Positions 1 to 8,159 of a DNA stretch of 64,000 nucleotides are shown piece after piece. Within the stretch, counting starts at the first letter, position 1, and the number at the start of each line of letters is the position of its first letter. Source of the DNA: Patiriisocius marinus (lineage in GTDB: Bacteria > Bacteroidota > Bacteroidia > Flavobacteriales > Flavobacteriaceae); assembly GCF_008974325.1 (NCBI RefSeq), contig NZ_BKCG01000001.1, forward strand, positions 310,001 to 374,000, written 5' to 3'. Both the position numbers and the translations under genes were made by a program. Under the pieces are notes generated by a model that made no database searches, was not told the DNA's origin, and saw only the letters and a list, made by a program, of their open reading frames with translations.

Positions 1-61
1 TAGCAGGAGCTTTTTTAGGAGCTGGCTTTGCTTGAGACTTTCCGTTTGACTTTGTTGCCAT
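1..61 (-). CDS. Tiny Lys/Ala-rich basic protein, copy 1 (partial)
   Basis: The frame starts with ATG at 61 and runs off the left edge. Its 20 visible residues (MATKSNGKSQAKPAPKKAPA) match the start of the complete protein at 147-242 at 18 of 20 positions. It is lysine, alanine and proline rich, like the tails of bacterial histone H1-like proteins. The C terminus lies outside the window. The function is unknown; a nucleic-acid-binding role is only a guess from charge. Confidence 0.6.
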   Translation of the reverse strand, partial: MATKSNGKSQAKPAPKKAPA

Positions 62-118
62 AGTAATACAAATTAAATAGTTATTTGCAAATCTTTTGGA
101 TTGGCTACCAAAAGTGAA

Positions 119-136
119 GAAGTTCAGTAGAACTTC
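119..136. repeat. 7-bp inverted repeat between the two small basic genes
   Basis: GAAGTTC and GAACTTC are separated by four bases. The hairpin lies just past the stop of the copy at 147-242 on the minus strand, so it could be a weak terminator, but no T-run follows. Confidence 0.35.
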
Positions 137-146
137 AGTAAACAGG

Positions 147-242
147 TTACTTCTTTTTTGAAGCAGCCTGAGGTGTCTTGTTAGCAGGAGCTTTTTTAGG
201 AGCTGATTTTGCTTGAGACTTTCCGCTTGACTTTGTTGCCAT
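147..242 (-). CDS. Tiny Lys/Ala-rich basic protein, copy 2
   Basis: This is a 31-residue protein (ATG at 242, TAA at 147-149) too short for ordinary gene finders. It begins MATKSSGKSQAKSAPKKAPA and ends AASKKK, with ten lysines and no acidic residue. It is a tandem paralogue of the frame at 1-61, which supports it being a real gene rather than a chance ORF. The pattern resembles the basic tails of histone H1-like or ribosome-associated proteins, but no family can be assigned. The 87 bases between it and the next gene hold nothing I can name. Confidence 0.6.
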   Translation of the reverse strand: MATKSSGKSQAKSAPKKAPANKTPQAASKKK

Positions 243-329
243 ATTTATATGTTTTAATAACGATATAAAAGTAAATTAAGAAACCGTATGTTGTATTTTT
301 CTTAGCTAAAATTTAACTAAAAAAAGCAT

Positions 330-539
330 TTATTTTTTAGGTCCAAAAAGTCTGAACAAGGACACACCAACTAACGTTAAAACAACAGGCCAAATTACAA
401 ACAAATCTACACGCAAAACATCTTCACCACCATCTGGCTGATAGCTTAGCCACTCTTGCATATAATATTCCCAAACTACCGCAGCAATAAGCACCGCAAC
501 AGTTATTATGTATAATAATATTTTAGGTTTTAGTATCAT
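330..539 (-). CDS. Small two-helix membrane protein, unknown function
   Basis: This 69-residue protein has two predicted membrane segments (about residues 5-25 and 47-65) joined by an acidic loop containing QPDGGED, and a short basic tail GPKK. It resembles the many small inner-membrane proteins of Flavobacteriaceae that have no assigned role. It stands alone between the small basic genes and the metal operon on the same strand. I do not recognise a family. Confidence 0.6.
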   Translation of the reverse strand: MILKPKILLYIITVAVLIAAVVWEYYMQEWLSYQPDGGEDVLRVDLFVIWPVVLTLVGVSLFRLFGPKK

Positions 540-552
540 TTTTTAAAGATAT

Positions 553-582
553 AAAAAAGCCATTCACAAATATGAATGGCTT
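553..582 (-). terminator. Rho-independent terminator after the metal operon
   Basis: A 10-bp perfect stem (AAGCCATTCA and its complement, 557-582) has a six-base loop and is followed on the minus strand by a run of T. It lies 20 bases past the stop of the HMA protein gene and marks the end of the operon that begins near 5034. Confidence 0.8.
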
Positions 583-602
583 AATGTTATAATTGAGAAG
601 CA

Positions 603-965
603 TTAATTTTTATGGTCTTCTTGTACTTTTTCATCTCTATACAGACAACAAGGATGTACACTATTATAAGCTTCATCTGTTGCTTTAACTTCCTTAGTAT
701 CGTGACCTACATTTGCAACACTTTGACTTATTGTAGCTAAGTCTGTTTTACGCTCATCATAGATTACACTCAATTGTTTAGACTCTATATCCCAAACAGC
801 AGATTTTACACCTTTAGTTTTTATAGCTCCTTTTTCGATGCGCACTTTACACATTCCGCAAACACCATCAACGTCCATTACAGCACGAGCATTTTTATTT
901 TGTGCTGTTGCTGTCAACCCTATTAGCGCTATGGCGCAAACTATTAAAAAATTTTTCATATTCAT
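603..965 (-). CDS. Secreted heavy-metal-associated (HMA) domain protein
   Basis: The 120-residue product has an N-terminal signal peptide (about residues 1-22, ending ATAQ) and an HMA fold whose metal-binding motif is CGMC (Cys36 and Cys39). A second Cys pair (HPCC, near residue 106) lies close to the C terminus. MerP and CopZ-like proteins use this fold to carry Cu(I) or Hg(II). Here the protein should be periplasmic. It is the last gene of a run with a TonB receptor and an HMA-MauE fusion, so it probably receives or passes on the same metal. ATG at 965 or 959 could both be the start. The identity of the metal cannot be read from the sequence. Confidence 0.85.
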   Translation of the reverse strand: MNMKNFLIVCAIALIGLTATAQNKNARAVMDVDGVCGMCKVRIEKGAIKTKGVKSAVWDIESKQLSVIYDERKTDLATISQSVANVGHDTKEVKATDEAYNSVHPCCLYRDEKVQEDHKN

Positions 966-997
966 TGTTTTATATAAAATTACAGTTTTTTCATCAA

Positions 998-3229
998 TTA
1001 GTTTAAAGTGTACCTTAGTCCCATATAATAATTACTTCCAAAAATAGGACCGTATACAAATGTAGTATCAAAGTTCGAACCAAAAGGATTCTCAACATCA
1101 ATAATTGGGTTATCCTGTCGTTCATCTGTAATATTCTCCGCACCTAAATAAATTTCAAATGCTGGACCAAATACTCTAGTTACCTGAGCATTGAGCGTAC
1201 CAATTGAGGGAGAAAACTCATCACGTCTATATGGTTCAGGATTAGACAAAGTAGCTGGGTAGCGTTGTTTCCCTAACCAATTGTAGGTTGTATCAAACTT
1301 CCAGAAAGCTCCATTTTTATTTGACGTCTCAACACTAACATTTGCAAATATGCGATGACTAGGTGTTAATGGCTTTTGCATAAAACCGTTTTCGAAATTA
1401 GTTTTAACATCGTAATATTTATAGGCTGTTCTTAAATCTACATTGTCTATAATATTATAATTAAATTCTAATTGATAGCTATTTGCAAAACTCTTACCGT
1501 TCAAGTTTGAAAAAATAATTTCATTAGGATTTCCCCAATCAACGACTATTTGATTTGTGAAATCAGTACGATAAAAATCGAAAGTTACATCCCCTTTTCT
1601 TCCAAAAAGATTAAAGCCTTGTAAAAATGATACTCCATAATTCCAAGCAATTTCTGGATCTAAACCATAAATAGAACCACCTTCATCATCAATCACTATT
1701 TGTCTTGAACTTGCAAAAAATGATTGATTTTCAGTAAAAATATTAGCAGATCGTTTACCTCTACCTGCAGAAACTCTTAAAGCAGCTTTATCCCAAGGAG
1801 TATAACGTGCGTGAATTCTAGGCGTAATAAAGGTACCAAGTAAATTATGATTATCAACTCTTACACCGGCTGTCATCGTGAAATTAGACAAATCATCATA
1901 CGAGTATTCAAAAAATGCTCCAACAGAGTTTTCTATCCTCCCGTAATCAGTAGATTCAACTAACTCTTCATACTTATCATAAGTAGCACCAAAACCTGTT
2001 TTAAATTTGTGTCGAGAGTCACTTATAATAGAGTTAAATATTGCATTTGCATATAAACTATTATGCTTAATATTATAATCACGTAAACCATAATAGGAAT
2101 CTTGCTCGTGGTTACTATAAGCTACTTGTAATCCCATACTTTGATAGGGTATTTCAGGAAATACATAACCTAGTTTCGCTGAAATACCGTAACGCTGTGT
2201 GTCAATTTCTCCACCCCAAGCATTTAATGTTCCTCGATCTGTATCTGGATTAAAAGCTGTCTGCCCTACTTGTTTATTATCTTTCAAAAAATTAAGATTG
2301 ATAAAACTTACAAAACCATTTTCAGGATCTGTATACTGCCAACGGTTCATTACATTAATTTGTTCAGCTAAAGGTGTATCTAAAAAACCATCATCATTTC
2401 GATCATTTTTAATGGTACGAGTATTTCCGTGGAGATAAACTCCTGTATTCCATTTATCCGAAACTTTAGTATTTGCGTGTGCATTTAACTCAAACCTACC
2501 ATTAACAGCTCCGTATGCGTTTACAAACAAAGGAGCATCTGTAGTAGGTTTAACAAACTCAGCATTAATTTGACCAGCAATACTTTCAAAACCATTTACA
2601 ACACTTCCCGCACCTTTGGTTATTTGTATACTCTCAACCCAAGTACCTGGAATAAAACTAAGTCCAAATGACTGTGCAGCTCCTCTAATTGCTGGAATAT
2701 TTTCTGTTGTGATTAATGTATACGGACTTGTTAAACCTAACATTCGAATACGCCTAGTTCCTGTAATTGCATCTGCAAAATTTACATCAATAGAAGGATT
2801 GGTTTCAAAACTTTCCGAAAGATTACAACAAGCAGCTTTCAATAATTCTGCACTACTTACATTAATTACATTTTCAGCTTTCAAAAATGACCTAGATGTA
2901 GCTAGTTTTCGCTTTGTAAGCAAAACCTCATCTAAGGTTCCATTTGATTGTAGCGTATGCCTAATCTTTCTAGGAGCCGAAATTGTCAACGTATCATTAT
3001 CATACCCAACATAACTAATAATTAACTTATTATTCTCCTCACTATATGGAATCTCAAACAAGCCATTAAAATCTGTAACCGTACCAATACTTGTATCTAA
3101 CCAAAATACATTAGCACCAGGCAATGGAACTTCTTTATCTCCTGAAATTTTAAGAATAATACCTTCTACCTTTTCCTGCGACCATACCATCATTGGTAAA
3201 AACATCGCTATAAATAGTAACTTTTTCAT
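998..3229 (-). CDS. TonB-dependent receptor of the metal locus
   Basis: This 743-residue outer-membrane receptor has a signal peptide (1-17), a carboxypeptidase-like regulatory domain (about 20-95), a plug (about 115-220) and a C-terminal beta barrel ending in an aromatic-rich strand. The plug contains an adjacent Cys pair (AACCNLSES, Cys134-135), an unusual feature for a periplasm-facing plug, and fits delivery of a thiophilic metal to the neighbouring HMA proteins. Its start overlaps the stop of the upstream HMA-MauE gene (ATGA), so the two are translationally coupled. A copper, mercury or metallophore substrate is inferred only from neighbours. Confidence 0.9.
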   Translation of the reverse strand: MKKLLFIAMFLPMMVWSQEKVEGIILKISGDKEVPLPGANVFWLDTSIGTVTDFNGLFEIPYSEENNKLIISYVGYDNDTLTISAPRKIRHTLQSNGTLDEVLLTKRKLATSRSFLKAENVINVSSAELLKAACCNLSESFETNPSIDVNFADAITGTRRIRMLGLTSPYTLITTENIPAIRGAAQSFGLSFIPGTWVESIQITKGAGSVVNGFESIAGQINAEFVKPTTDAPLFVNAYGAVNGRFELNAHANTKVSDKWNTGVYLHGNTRTIKNDRNDDGFLDTPLAEQINVMNRWQYTDPENGFVSFINLNFLKDNKQVGQTAFNPDTDRGTLNAWGGEIDTQRYGISAKLGYVFPEIPYQSMGLQVAYSNHEQDSYYGLRDYNIKHNSLYANAIFNSIISDSRHKFKTGFGATYDKYEELVESTDYGRIENSVGAFFEYSYDDLSNFTMTAGVRVDNHNLLGTFITPRIHARYTPWDKAALRVSAGRGKRSANIFTENQSFFASSRQIVIDDEGGSIYGLDPEIAWNYGVSFLQGFNLFGRKGDVTFDFYRTDFTNQIVVDWGNPNEIIFSNLNGKSFANSYQLEFNYNIIDNVDLRTAYKYYDVKTNFENGFMQKPLTPSHRIFANVSVETSNKNGAFWKFDTTYNWLGKQRYPATLSNPEPYRRDEFSPSIGTLNAQVTRVFGPAFEIYLGAENITDERQDNPIIDVENPFGSNFDTTFVYGPIFGSNYYMGLRYTLN

Positions 3230-3963
3230 AAAACGAAATTTTTAACTAACAATACTGTAGCCATAATAATCATTATCGCATTCTCAATAAATGTTGCCTG
3301 CGTCATAGGTAGTTTTAATACTGTTCCTAAACATGCACATTGAATTGTCTGTTTACTTAGTAGCGACCTTAATACACCAATAGTGGTAACACCTAAAATG
3401 AGAATTGTTACTATTAAAACAACTGAAATTTGAACTCTTGCTAATAAGCAAATACCCAAAGTCAACTCTATAAAAGGATATATTTTACCATAGGCAGGAA
3501 GTACTTTTGCTAGCGGATCGTACATTGCAAAAGATTGTGAAAAACCTTTCAAATCGAAAAATTTAAACAAACTGAATACAAAATAGAACAAGCCCATAAA
3601 ATCGAGCATTGCATCTGCACTATTCCAACTATTATAATTGATTGCAATAGTCATCAAAGCAATAAAACCAAAAATCAAGAATAGCGGCTTTAATTGTTGT
3701 AACTTAGTTAACTGTTCTTCTTCGGAAACTTTAAATATATTTCCACTTTCGGCTTTAACAGTAGCTTCAGATAAGGTGAATTTTTTAGGTAGGGCATTTT
3801 TCAAAACGTTTGTAGGAATATGATTTTTCATTCCTATTTCGACTTTGCCTAGCTCTAGATTTACATCAACTGATGTTATATCATCGAGAGTTGATAGATG
3901 TTTTTCGACAGATGCTTTACATCCGCCACAAGTCATCCCTTGTATACTATATGTGTGTGTCAT
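3226..3963 (-). CDS. HMA domain fused to MauE/DoxX-like membrane protein
   Basis: The first 70 residues form an HMA domain with the canonical GMTCGGC motif (Cys12 and Cys15). From about residue 92 the protein carries four or more membrane helices resembling the MauE/DoxX redox membrane family, including a QCACLG segment near residue 208 with two cysteines. MauE proteins are linked to periplasmic disulfide or redox maturation, so this fusion may couple metal capture to a membrane redox step. It overlaps the TonB receptor gene by four bases. The family composition is clear; the biochemical role is inferred. Confidence 0.85.
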   Translation of the reverse strand: MTHTYSIQGMTCGGCKASVEKHLSTLDDITSVDVNLELGKVEIGMKNHIPTNVLKNALPKKFTLSEATVKAESGNIFKVSEEEQLTKLQQLKPLFLIFGFIALMTIAINYNSWNSADAMLDFMGLFYFVFSLFKFFDLKGFSQSFAMYDPLAKVLPAYGKIYPFIELTLGICLLARVQISVVLIVTILILGVTTIGVLRSLLSKQTIQCACLGTVLKLPMTQATFIENAIMIIMATVLLVKNFVL

Positions 3964-4035
3964 TTTTTTAACTTTAAATTAATAGTATCATCCTTCCATT
4001 ATTAGTGGAAGTATAGGCGTTACCATAATCTAAAA

Positions 4036-4443
4036 TCAAATTAAAAAAGTCTCGAAAAGAACTGGTATGTCTTTTATGAGAGGAGGTGGTTGATATCGAG
4101 CAAAAAGGGTATTTTGATCGTTTATAAATGTTTCTGTTTGAAGAATAAAAACTGAAACAAAAGTGGCTGCAAAAATAGGACTTACTTGGAAATTGAAGTC
4201 TGAAGCAGTATAGTTTTCGTCTGTATTGATTTGTGAATATTCATTATCACAACAATCGTGGTCTTCTTGAGTTTCACTATCGCAAGTGGATTCACTAATG
4301 GTCATTCCACAAGATAAATGTTCTTGCCCTAATGTAACTTTAGCTAACATTTCAAAATCGCCACAAAAATGTTGTGCATAGGTTATCCCTGAGCTACTTA
4401 AAAGCATCAGTAGAGATAACGTTATTGAAATGAATTGTTTCAT
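4036..4443 (-). CDS. HYC_CC_PP-type small exported protein
   Basis: This 135-residue protein has an N-terminal signal or anchor segment (1-24), a QHFCGD motif at about 24-29, an acidic Cys-containing stretch with DHDCCDNE, a second hydrophobic segment and a C-terminal YQPPPL motif. That order (HxC, CC, PP) matches a small Bacteroidota family that I recall as HYC_CC_PP, usually found beside HMA proteins. The Cys and His residues suggest metal binding. It sits between the DUF3347 gene and the HMA-MauE gene on the same strand. The function has not been established. Confidence 0.7.
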   Translation of the reverse strand: MKQFISITLSLLMLLSSSGITYAQHFCGDFEMLAKVTLGQEHLSCGMTISESTCDSETQEDHDCCDNEYSQINTDENYTASDFNFQVSPIFAATFVSVFILQTETFINDQNTLFARYQPPPLIKDIPVLFETFLI

Positions 4444-4491
4444 TAATATAAAGTTAAGGCTTATAATTTAACACGCCTTATCAATTAAAAA

Positions 4492-5034
4492 TTATTCTAT
4501 TTTAGCATCGACACGACCACATTTTAGCATTTTATCACCAAAATATGGGTTTCTAATTTCTTTAGAGTCACTTATCCAGTATGCCCCTGTATTTCCAAAA
4601 GCCATTGGGCAATATTGCTTGTAAACGATTCCACTTTCAACTTGACCTTCCACTAATTTTTCTATTGCAGCAGAAACGGTCATAAAATGCTTTCGTTGAT
4701 CTTCAACATCAGTACTCTCCATTATTGACTTAATTGCTTCTTTTACATTTTCGTCAGCTTCTTGCATAATTTCAGATCTGTAAAGAATATCGGCATATTT
4801 TGCAGCATCTTCAGAGTTAGTATTTACCAAAGCAGCTCTAACTGCATTGTATAATTTAAAACTCGTAGTCACTCTATTATCCTTAAAAGTAACCCCAGAG
4901 CGTTCACTTACATCTAAATCTGCGCCTTCGTTAGAAGCAACTTCAATTACTTCAGGATTTGATGAGTTTTCATTTTTACAAGCTGTAAAAGCAATCACTA
5001 CTGCGAATAAATATAAAAATTTCTGAAATTTCAT
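4492..5034 (-). CDS. DUF3347 lipoprotein
   Basis: I take ATG at 5034 as the start, giving a 180-residue protein with a lipoprotein signal (AFTAC). An upstream TTG at 5055 gives a longer but implausible N terminus. The C-terminal part (QYCPMAFGNTGAYWIS, then NPYFGDKMLKCG) is the signature of DUF3347, a domain repeatedly found with heavy-metal efflux or HMA proteins in Bacteroidota. Its conserved Cys, Met and His residues suggest soft-metal binding at the membrane surface. It is the first gene of the operon running down to 603. Confidence 0.85.
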   Translation of the reverse strand: MKFQKFLYLFAVVIAFTACKNENSSNPEVIEVASNEGADLDVSERSGVTFKDNRVTTSFKLYNAVRAALVNTNSEDAAKYADILYRSEIMQEADENVKEAIKSIMESTDVEDQRKHFMTVSAAIEKLVEGQVESGIVYKQYCPMAFGNTGAYWISDSKEIRNPYFGDKMLKCGRVDAKIE

Positions 5035-5116
5035 AATGCTATAATTTAACTGCAAAAATACAAAATGAGATTGTATTTCAGAAAAATGACTGCATAAAGT
5101 ATTTATAATAATTGGT

Positions 5117-6034
5117 TTACTTTTTTAAAGAGGGCGCATTTCCGAAGAAATAAAAAGCTGGCACCAATAGAAATAACATTAACGGTTGTATCAAAAATCT
5201 ACGAACATAGAATAAAGGTTGATGTGGTCCATCACTATAAACGACTATGAAAAATGTAAAAAAACCAACACAAATTATAAAAAACATAACATATAATAGT
5301 ACTGAAAACTTGAGTACTTTTTTGTTTTTAAACACAAACCACAATATCGCTAATGATACTAAAGTATTCAATAAAAATCTAAATGTAAGACCTAGATATA
5401 GTTTAGAATAATCTAAAATTGGTAAGGCATTTATTGTATGATCAGTTTTAAAAAATAGCAGTAGTGGATCATAAAACAATTGGCTTTCAAATGTACGAAT
5501 TAGCACTAAAAGCCCTATTAACAAGAAAACCATTCCATAGATAATTCCAGGAAACACAACACCATGAAGAAAATCACTTTGATTAGGATACTTATATAAA
5601 GCGATCGCAAGAATGCAAATACGAACTAAATTAACCGCATAAATCAATGATGTTCCAGCTAACAAAAACAAGAAAGTCTTTTTAAATCCTTGGGCAAATG
5701 CAAGAATAAATGAAATAAATAATATAATAATACTCAGAGCATTACAACCTTCAATAATATTAGCGGTATAATGGTCATTTATTATCAGCTTCATATGCGG
5801 TGCAGATGTATCTGGCAAAATTTGCGCATCATACCCAAAACTATTAATCAGCGCAGTACTTTGTATTGCTACAAGATTTGTAATAGGATCTGCAGTACCA
5901 GTTGCTGAGGCGTAATAATTTAAATACGCACCATATAATAAACTCATCGCGATGTAAGTACTAAAAAATAGCCCGACAAAAATTAAAACTGGACGATATG
6001 TGTTTATTAGATTTTTCAAATGGGGGATTATCAT
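5117..6034 (-). CDS. xrtF: Exosortase XrtF fused to exosortase F-associated protein
   Basis: Residues 1 to about 175 form an eight-helix exosortase with the catalytic triad visible as Cys97 (IIEGCNALS), Arg138 (NLVRIC) and His157 (FLHGVV). From about residue 180 the sequence changes to the pattern of the flavobacterial exosortase F-associated protein (FESQLFYDPLLLFF, then FYVRRFLIQPL). As I recall the family, XrtF is usually a separate protein of about 180 residues next to a partner of about 145. Here one 305-residue frame covers both, and the helix at 165-180 serves as the end of one and the start of the other. No obvious sorting substrate is encoded nearby. Confidence 0.85.
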   Translation of the reverse strand: MIIPHLKNLINTYRPVLIFVGLFFSTYIAMSLLYGAYLNYYASATGTADPITNLVAIQSTALINSFGYDAQILPDTSAPHMKLIINDHYTANIIEGCNALSIIILFISFILAFAQGFKKTFLFLLAGTSLIYAVNLVRICILAIALYKYPNQSDFLHGVVFPGIIYGMVFLLIGLLVLIRTFESQLFYDPLLLFFKTDHTINALPILDYSKLYLGLTFRFLLNTLVSLAILWFVFKNKKVLKFSVLLYVMFFIICVGFFTFFIVVYSDGPHQPLFYVRRFLIQPLMLFLLVPAFYFFGNAPSLKK

Positions 6035-6127
6035 GGCATTTATTTAACACTATGATATAACAAAAATAAACCATTTGCATTTGGCACATACAGAGTCTTG
6101 AAATACTTTTACAAAAAAAATATCCCT

Positions 6128-6583
6128 ATGTCATTTAATTCCCTACAACTTAAGGTCACATCTGCTTTAAATAACACTACTGCAACAGCTAAAAAACGCA
6201 TGCACGAAGTTTGTGTATTACTTGAAAACGAAATTGAGTATTACAATTGGGTTGGTTTTTATTTTGCAAACCACGAACAACGCACACTTCATTTAGAAAC
6301 TTATGTAGGTGAAGAAACTGATCATACAGTTATCCCATTTGGCAAAGGAATTTGTGGTCAGGTTGCTGAATCTAACTCCAATTTTGTAGTACCTGACGTA
6401 AAAGCACAGGACAATTATATTGCATGTAGCATTACCGTTAAAGCCGAAATTGTTATTCCTATTTTTAAAGATGGAAAAAATATTGGACAAATAGATATTG
6501 ACTCAAACACTCCAGATCCTTTTACTAAGGAAGACGAACGTTTTCTAGAATGGGTTTGTGAACAAGTTGCTAAAATTCTTTAA
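6128..6583 (+). CDS. GAF protein, free methionine-R-sulfoxide reductase type
   Basis: From ATG at 6128 the protein has 151 residues and is a single GAF domain. It carries the motifs of the free Met-(R)-sulfoxide reductase family: YNWVGFYF, GKGICG, NYIACS and GQIDIDS. Two Cys residues (76 and 100 from this start) have the 24-residue spacing seen for the conserved pair in that family, while a third Cys found in E. coli is replaced. Enzyme activity is therefore plausible but not certain. The longer frame from 6098 adds ten residues with no support. It is divergent from the exosortase gene. Confidence 0.8.
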   Translation: MSFNSLQLKVTSALNNTTATAKKRMHEVCVLLENEIEYYNWVGFYFANHEQRTLHLETYVGEETDHTVIPFGKGICGQVAESNSNFVVPDVKAQDNYIACSITVKAEIVIPIFKDGKNIGQIDIDSNTPDPFTKEDERFLEWVCEQVAKIL

Positions 6584-6606
6584 AACTAAGTCATTTCTAA
6601 AATTAA

Positions 6607-6647
6607 AAAATCTCAAATCGATAACATTATTATTGATTTGAGATTTT
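6607..6647. terminator. Bidirectional terminator between convergent genes
   Basis: A perfect 13-bp stem (AAAATCTCAAATC and its complement) lies between the ends of the GAF gene and the ABC permease gene. A/T runs on both sides would serve both strands. Confidence 0.75.
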
Positions 6648-6670
6648 AAGTATATATAGTTTTTTTTCTA

Positions 6671-7927
6671 TTACATCCCTGTTCTAATGGCTTCAACCGG
6701 ATCTAACCTTGAAGCAGAAATAGCTGGTAATATTCCAGAAATCAAACCTATTGCAGCAGAAATAACAGTACCAATGACCATATTTCCAATTGACAATACA
6801 AAATTGAATTCCCCTGTCATAGAAGATGCTAATAGCGAGACTAGATACACTAAAACGAGACCAATTAATCCTCCAATGATTGCAAGAATTACTGCTTCAA
6901 ATAGAAACTGAAATAAGATAAATTTATTTTTAGCTCCAAGTGATTTTTGAATTCCAATAAGGTTTGTTCTCTCTTTTACACTCACAAACATAATATTAGC
7001 AATACCAAAGCCACCAACCAATAAAGAAAAGAGACTTATCACAAGACCAATAACATTCATTTGCCCTGTTATATTGTCAATGATATCTGCAATACCTTGA
7101 AATTGATTTACGAAAAAAGTATCTCCTTCTTCAGCACGAATACCCCTTATAGTTCTAAGTCTTAAAGAAATAGTTGCCATAAACCCATCTTGATCAATAT
7201 TTTTTTCTGGCTTAATTGTTATTTGAGGAAAAACCGATTTACTATTATCTCCATAAATTCTTCTCGCTACATTTACAGAGACAAGCGCAGCAGTATCTTT
7301 AGAACCACCACCTAATGCATTTCCTTCTTTTTTAAGCACCCCAATTACAGTAAATTTTCTACCGTATAATCGTATTTTTTTTCCTAAAGCTTCATCTGGC
7401 GATCCAAATAAACTATTTGCAATTTCATCACCAATAATTAGCACAGGAGCACCTCCACCAGATTCAGATTCTGTAAAAAAACGTCCTCCACTTAATTCGA
7501 GAGTTTCTATTTCTGGGTACTCATAGGTTACAGCCGCAATATCAACGTTAGAGACTGTTCTGTCTTCATACTTTAAAGTTTCCGAAGGTACATTTAACAC
7601 ATAGCAAACAGCTTTTGCATCCGGAAGAGAACGTTTTAAATACTCGTACTCTTCATAAGTTACATCAGGAAATTGTCGCCATTTCCATTGTGGAATATCT
7701 GTAGATGTAAATGGAAAACGCATAACAATAATCGTACTGTTGTCAATACCACTCAAACTACCTTCAATTTCTTTTTTTAACGAATCAACCGCAGCAAGCA
7801 CCGCAATTATTGAAAAAATCCCAATTGTTACTCCCAACAAAGACAAAAAAGTACGCAACTTATTATTTGTCAATGCGTTAATAGCAAAATTAAAACTCTC
7901 CTTTAAAACTCTAAAATAGATTAACAT
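6671..7927 (-). CDS. MacB-like ABC transporter permease (FtsX family)
   Basis: The 418-residue protein has an N-terminal membrane helix (about 18-45), a large periplasmic domain of the MacB_PCD type (about 45-270) and three C-terminal helices of the FtsX domain (about 285-410) ending in the usual LDPVEAIRTGM. Such permeases work with a cytoplasmic ATPase to move lipoproteins, peptides or envelope molecules by a mechanotransmission cycle. No ATPase gene adjoins it, so the partner is encoded elsewhere. The substrate is unknown. Confidence 0.9.
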   Translation of the reverse strand: MLIYFRVLKESFNFAINALTNNKLRTFLSLLGVTIGIFSIIAVLAAVDSLKKEIEGSLSGIDNSTIIVMRFPFTSTDIPQWKWRQFPDVTYEEYEYLKRSLPDAKAVCYVLNVPSETLKYEDRTVSNVDIAAVTYEYPEIETLELSGGRFFTESESGGGAPVLIIGDEIANSLFGSPDEALGKKIRLYGRKFTVIGVLKKEGNALGGGSKDTAALVSVNVARRIYGDNSKSVFPQITIKPEKNIDQDGFMATISLRLRTIRGIRAEEGDTFFVNQFQGIADIIDNITGQMNVIGLVISLFSLLVGGFGIANIMFVSVKERTNLIGIQKSLGAKNKFILFQFLFEAVILAIIGGLIGLVLVYLVSLLASSMTGEFNFVLSIGNMVIGTVISAAIGLISGILPAISASRLDPVEAIRTGM

Positions 7928-8035
7928 TGGGTTGGTTTATTGCAAATGTTGAATGGCAAAGCCGAAATTTTAAAACTCAAAAATCTTGAATCAAAAATAA
8001 GATTTTAAAGTTATGAAAAGTAAGACGCAAAGTGT

Positions 8036-8047
8036 TAACAATTGTTA
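8036..8047. promoter_or_regulatory. 12-bp palindrome upstream of purH
   Basis: TAACAATTGTTA is a perfect palindrome ending 22 bases before the purH promoter box. It shares the core ACAATTGT with a palindrome upstream of the hemerythrin gene (62808-62823). It may be an operator; short AT-rich palindromes also occur by chance. Confidence 0.3.
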
Positions 8048-8068
8048 CATAAATGAGACATGATTCTG

Positions 8069-8076
8069 TACTTTTG
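8069..8076 (+). promoter_or_regulatory. Bacteroidota -7 box for purH
   Basis: TACTTTTG matches the TAnnTTTG consensus of the Bacteroidota housekeeping sigma factor, 84 bases before the purH start. A TTG at 8042 may be the -33 element, although the spacing is slightly long. Confidence 0.5.
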
Positions 8077-8159
8077 CAGCTTTAATTCACTATTATGAAG
8101 CATAAAATAGTGAATTTATAAATTTCAATCATTTAAGCACTACAAACAATCTACATTTT

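Noticed and set aside
5117-6034. PEP-CTERM-like exosortase substrate nearby
   Set aside because: I found no neighbouring protein with a C-terminal sorting motif, helix and basic tail of the expected type.
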